The position numbers and the translations under genes are program-made. From assembly GCA_023431185.1 (NCBI GenBank), contig JAEYXS010000088.1, forward strand, positions 1 to 43,303: a DNA stretch of 43,303 nucleotides, read 5' to 3'. Origin of the DNA: Verrucomicrobiota bacterium. GTDB taxonomy: Bacteria > Verrucomicrobiota > Verrucomicrobiia > Limisphaerales > JAEYXS01. Every line of letters starts with the position of its first letter. Within the stretch, counting starts at the first letter, position 1. Below, one piece after another: positions 40,979-43,303 of this stretch. The notes below the pieces were generated by a model, which had not been told where the DNA came from, did no database searches, and worked only from the letters and a program-made list of their open reading frames with translations.

Positions 40979-42400
40979 GTGAGTGCAAACAGCGCCCGCA
41001 AGACTAAGATCATTGCGACACTTGGTCCCGCAACCGATTCCCCGGAGATGTTAGGCCGGATGATCGATGCGGGAATGAACATTGCCCGTTTGAACATGTC
41101 CCACGCCCCCCATGACTGGGTGCGGCGTGTCGTGAAAGACATCCGTGCCGCCGCTCAAGCGCGCGGCGTCAGCGTCGGCATCCTGATGGATACCCAAGGG
41201 CCCGCCATCCGTACGGGCGACCTGCCGGTTCCGCTGGATCTGCAACCCGGCCAAAAATTCACCCTCACCGTCCGCGGTCAGGAAAGTGAAGAGGTTCACT
41301 CCGTGGACGTGAACTACGAGAACTTCATCAACGACATCAGCGTCGGTGACGTAGTGCTCGTCGATAACGGGGCCATCCACATGAAGGTGCTGGCCAAGCA
41401 TGACAACAAGGTGGAGTGCGAGGTGCTGACCCCGGGCAAACTGGGCAGCCGCCGTCACATCAACCTCCCTGGCGTCAAAGTCAGCCTCCCGGCCATGACC
41501 AGCAAAGACCTCGCGGACATCGCCGTCGGTCTCGAGCTGGGCGTGGATTACATCGCCCTCTCCTTCGTGCGCGAGCCCAAGGACATCTTGCAGCTCCGCG
41601 CCGTCATCGAGAAGGCGACGATCAAACCACGCATCGTGGCGAAGATCGAGGACCAGGAAGCCATCAAGAACATCAATGGCATCATCGCGGAAGCGGACGC
41701 CATCATGGTCGCCCGTGGTGACTTGGGTATCGAGTGCCCGTATGAGGAACTGCCCATCATCCAGCGCAAGATCGTGAAGACGTGCTTGCGTGTGGGTCGC
41801 CCCGTCATCGTGGCCACGCACATGCTGGAAAGCATGATCAACACGCCCCACCCCACCCGTGCCGAGATCACGGACGTGGCCAACGCCGTCTATGAGCAGG
41901 CGGATGCCATCATGCTCAGTGGTGAGACCACCGTGGGCAAGTACCCGTTGAAATGTCTCGAGGTCATGGACCGCGTGGCCCAGCGTATCGAACGCTCCGG
42001 TGGCGCGAACTTCCAGGATCACGCGGACTTCACCAGCCCGCGCCAGAAGCTCGTGAAGAGCGCCGTCGTCATGGCGGATGAACTCCGGGCGGAGGCCATC
42101 CTGCTCTTCACCATCCGTGGCACCATGGCGCGTTACACCGCCTGGATGCGCCCGCGCTACTCCCGGATCTACGCCGTGTGCGAGACCCAGGAACTGGCTG
42201 ACCAGCTCACCATCCACTGGGGCGTGACCCCGCTGGTGATGCCCTTCAACCATGAAGCGCCGGAAAAGACCATCACCCCGGCCCTCGAAGCCATGAAGAA
42301 AGACGGCTACGTGGCCAAGGGCAACACCGTGGTCGTCGTCAGCTCCATCTCCGCCGAAGAACGCATCGTGGAAGCCATCCAGATGCGCGTGGTGGAGTAA
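40979..42400 (+). CDS. pyk: Pyruvate kinase
   Basis: 473 residues from the GTG at 40979 (VSANSARKTKIIATLGPAT), the point where pyruvate kinase homology begins; an open stretch back to 40898 is Pro/Phe-rich and unlike the family. The enzyme transfers phosphate from PEP to ADP at the end of glycolysis. Signatures: KIIATLGPATDSPEML, ARLNMSHAPHDW, MDTQGPAIRTGDL, the metal/PEP site IVAKIEDQEAIKNI and MVARGDLGIECPYEELP, and MLSGETTVGKYP. The C-terminal allosteric domain is present (VVVVSSISAEERIVEA). A strong terminator follows. Confidence 0.96.
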   Translation: MSANSARKTKIIATLGPATDSPEMLGRMIDAGMNIARLNMSHAPHDWVRRVVKDIRAAAQARGVSVGILMDTQGPAIRTGDLPVPLDLQPGQKFTLTVRGQESEEVHSVDVNYENFINDISVGDVVLVDNGAIHMKVLAKHDNKVECEVLTPGKLGSRRHINLPGVKVSLPAMTSKDLADIAVGLELGVDYIALSFVREPKDILQLRAVIEKATIKPRIVAKIEDQEAIKNINGIIAEADAIMVARGDLGIECPYEELPIIQRKIVKTCLRVGRPVIVATHMLESMINTPHPTRAEITDVANAVYEQADAIMLSGETTVGKYPLKCLEVMDRVAQRIERSGGANFQDHADFTSPRQKLVKSAVVMADELRAEAILLFTIRGTMARYTAWMRPRYSRIYAVCETQELADQLTIHWGVTPLVMPFNHEAPEKTITPALEAMKKDGYVAKGNTVVVVSSISAEERIVEAIQMRVVE

Positions 42401-42424
42401 CCAACATCTAACTAAATCCAGTCA

Positions 42425-42457
42425 GGGGCTGCGTCGAACAGACGCAGCCCCTTTTTT
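42425..42457 (+). terminator. Rho-independent terminator of pyk
   Basis: A perfect 11-base stem GGGGCTGCGTC/GACGCAGCCCC around GAACA, followed by TTTTTT. Confidence 0.95.
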
Positions 42458-42470
42458 CTTGGACATGATA

Positions 42471-43190
42471 TCACTGCCCAGATTTCGGAGGATAAACGAA
42501 CCCAAATCTGGCCTCGGCTGCCGTGAAGTCGCCATCCGGTGCTCCAACGATTTGCGCGCTACCATCGGCCATCCCATAGGCTCTTTGCCAAGCCCCGGAT
42601 GCCAGCGGCCTGGCCCTACCCCTAAGAACGATGGTTTTGCCACGATCAATGGTGTTCCGATCCTCGATCGGAAATATCTCAAAATCATTGGTGGCCTTCA
42701 TCAGGGCTGCGGCGTCAGATTCTGCATGTAAAAAAGGGGTCGCTTGATCGAAAGTCGCCGGAAAACGCCCATGGTTCTCAGTCGAATACATATAAAATGC
42801 GAGCATCCAGTGTTTGGCATTGCTAGCGTGGATCATGGCAGCCTCCCGCTCCTTCTCCTGCACCCTTTGCTGCCCCAATTCCGCCGCATAGCGTTGGGTC
42901 GTCTCCTGTAGCTCCTTTTGCCGTCGGTTGCTCTCCGCCACTTGCCCGCGCATCAACCCCATCTCCCCTCACAAACGCAACAACTCCGTCCGCTCCTGGT
43001 CGGTAAACTGCGCGGCTGTGGCCTGCGGCACCGGCCGCCGCTTCAGTGCTTTCATCTCCTCCTGCAGCAGAACGGTCTGTTTCCTTAGCGCATCGTTCTC
43101 CGTCTGCAATCTGGCCGCCAAACGATGCTGCACAAATAAGGTTCCAGCCAACCCTGTCACAACGATGGCTCCAGCGATACCAGATGGCAT
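42471..43190 (-). pseudogene. Coiled-coil membrane protein gene interrupted by one TGA
   Basis: One continuous frame from an ATG at 43190 to a stop at 42471 (239 codons) is broken only by TGA at 42971-42969. The N-terminal piece (73 codons) has a membrane helix (GIAGAIVVTGLAGTLFVQ), a coiled coil and QFTDQERTELLRL. The text resumes after the TGA as GEMGLMRGQVAESNRRQKEL and runs to a compact domain with AKHWMLAFYMYSTENHGRFP and AYGMADGSAQIVGAPDGDF. Related proteins I recall read ELLRLRGEVGLLR here, so TGA probably replaces a CGA Arg codon by one transition. The C-terminal domain recalls pseudopilin-like or DUF1559-like heads. It could be a sequencing error rather than a true mutation. Confidence 0.7.
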
Positions 43191-43303
43191 GGGTATTGGC
43201 AGGTGAGCGAAACAGCGCTACACCGCTGGATGTATGAAACCCAAAAACACCAACACCCATGCCAAGCCAACTACACCACAAACGCCCGTTAAGGCCAAGC
43301 GCC

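Noticed and set aside
42969..42971. TGA read as selenocysteine
   Set aside because: No SECIS hairpin is evident after the codon, and the family appears to have Arg, not Cys, at this position.

Overview
The window looks like a chromosomal segment of a Verrucomicrobiota bacterium, most likely of the Limisphaerales/Pedosphaerales type. That placement is inference from gene content and style: an arylsulfatase-family enzyme, many exported proteins with Gram-negative signals, two ECF sigma operons, a TonB receptor and a PilMNOPQ operon, high GC, and palindromic and short-period repeats scattered between genes. No rRNA, tRNA, CRISPR array, IS transposase or phage gene was seen. I find 39 gene loci, including one cut by the left edge, one nonsense-interrupted near the right edge and one very tentative 12-codon leader.

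Layout. 1-4.6 kb (minus strand): an ECF sigma gene overlapping a truncated membrane protein that is probably its anti-sigma partner, a composite inverted-repeat element, a secreted sulfatase, and an exported choice-of-anchor-E-like protein. 4.9-8.1 kb: two exported proteins in tandem (beta-propeller and Ig-like) meeting a lipoprotein with a CxxCH motif and a terpenoid-cyclase-like fold. 8.2-12.2 kb (minus): a compact 2-aminoethylphosphonate pathway, aepX (PEP mutase fused to a nucleotidyltransferase), aepY and phnW. An AraC-family regulator lies divergently across a 0.6 kb repeat-bearing gap. 13.9-17.3 kb (minus): leuB-ridA, a terminator, then a VOC protein and rmuC. 17.4-19.6 kb (minus): an ECF sigma / small membrane protein / LTxxQ-sensor trio resembling CnrH-CnrY-CnrX, and next to it a secreted protein made of repeated L(P/T)PEQRE units.

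19.8-25.1 kb: small proteins (zinc ribbon, YkgJ-type, a stand-alone H-box protein), rpsU with a good promoter and terminator, a TIM-barrel epimerase, a flippase-like membrane protein and an NtrC-type regulator. 25.2-32.8 kb (minus): pilM-N-O-P-Q continuing into a 1036-residue NHL-propeller/dockerin-like protein. 33.1-36.1 kb (plus): a vWA protein, a PP2C phosphatase and a divergent membrane-anchored kinase, a TerY-P-like triad. This is the best candidate for an under-studied system here. 36.2-39.0 kb: a FecA-like receptor with Fur-box-like operators, convergent with a fur-family gene that appears to be transcribed leaderless. 39.1-42.4 kb: cinA, a 4Fe-4S ferredoxin and pyruvate kinase. The right edge holds a coiled-coil membrane protein gene broken by a single TGA.

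The non-genic signals are as interesting as the genes: REPIN-like inverted pairs of a hairpin repeat (1.9 and 20.3 kb) with changes that preserve stem pairing, and degenerate arrays with a strict 7-base period at gene junctions (8.2, 12.3, 13.9 and 15.8 kb). One of these array types occurs twice with different unit numbers.
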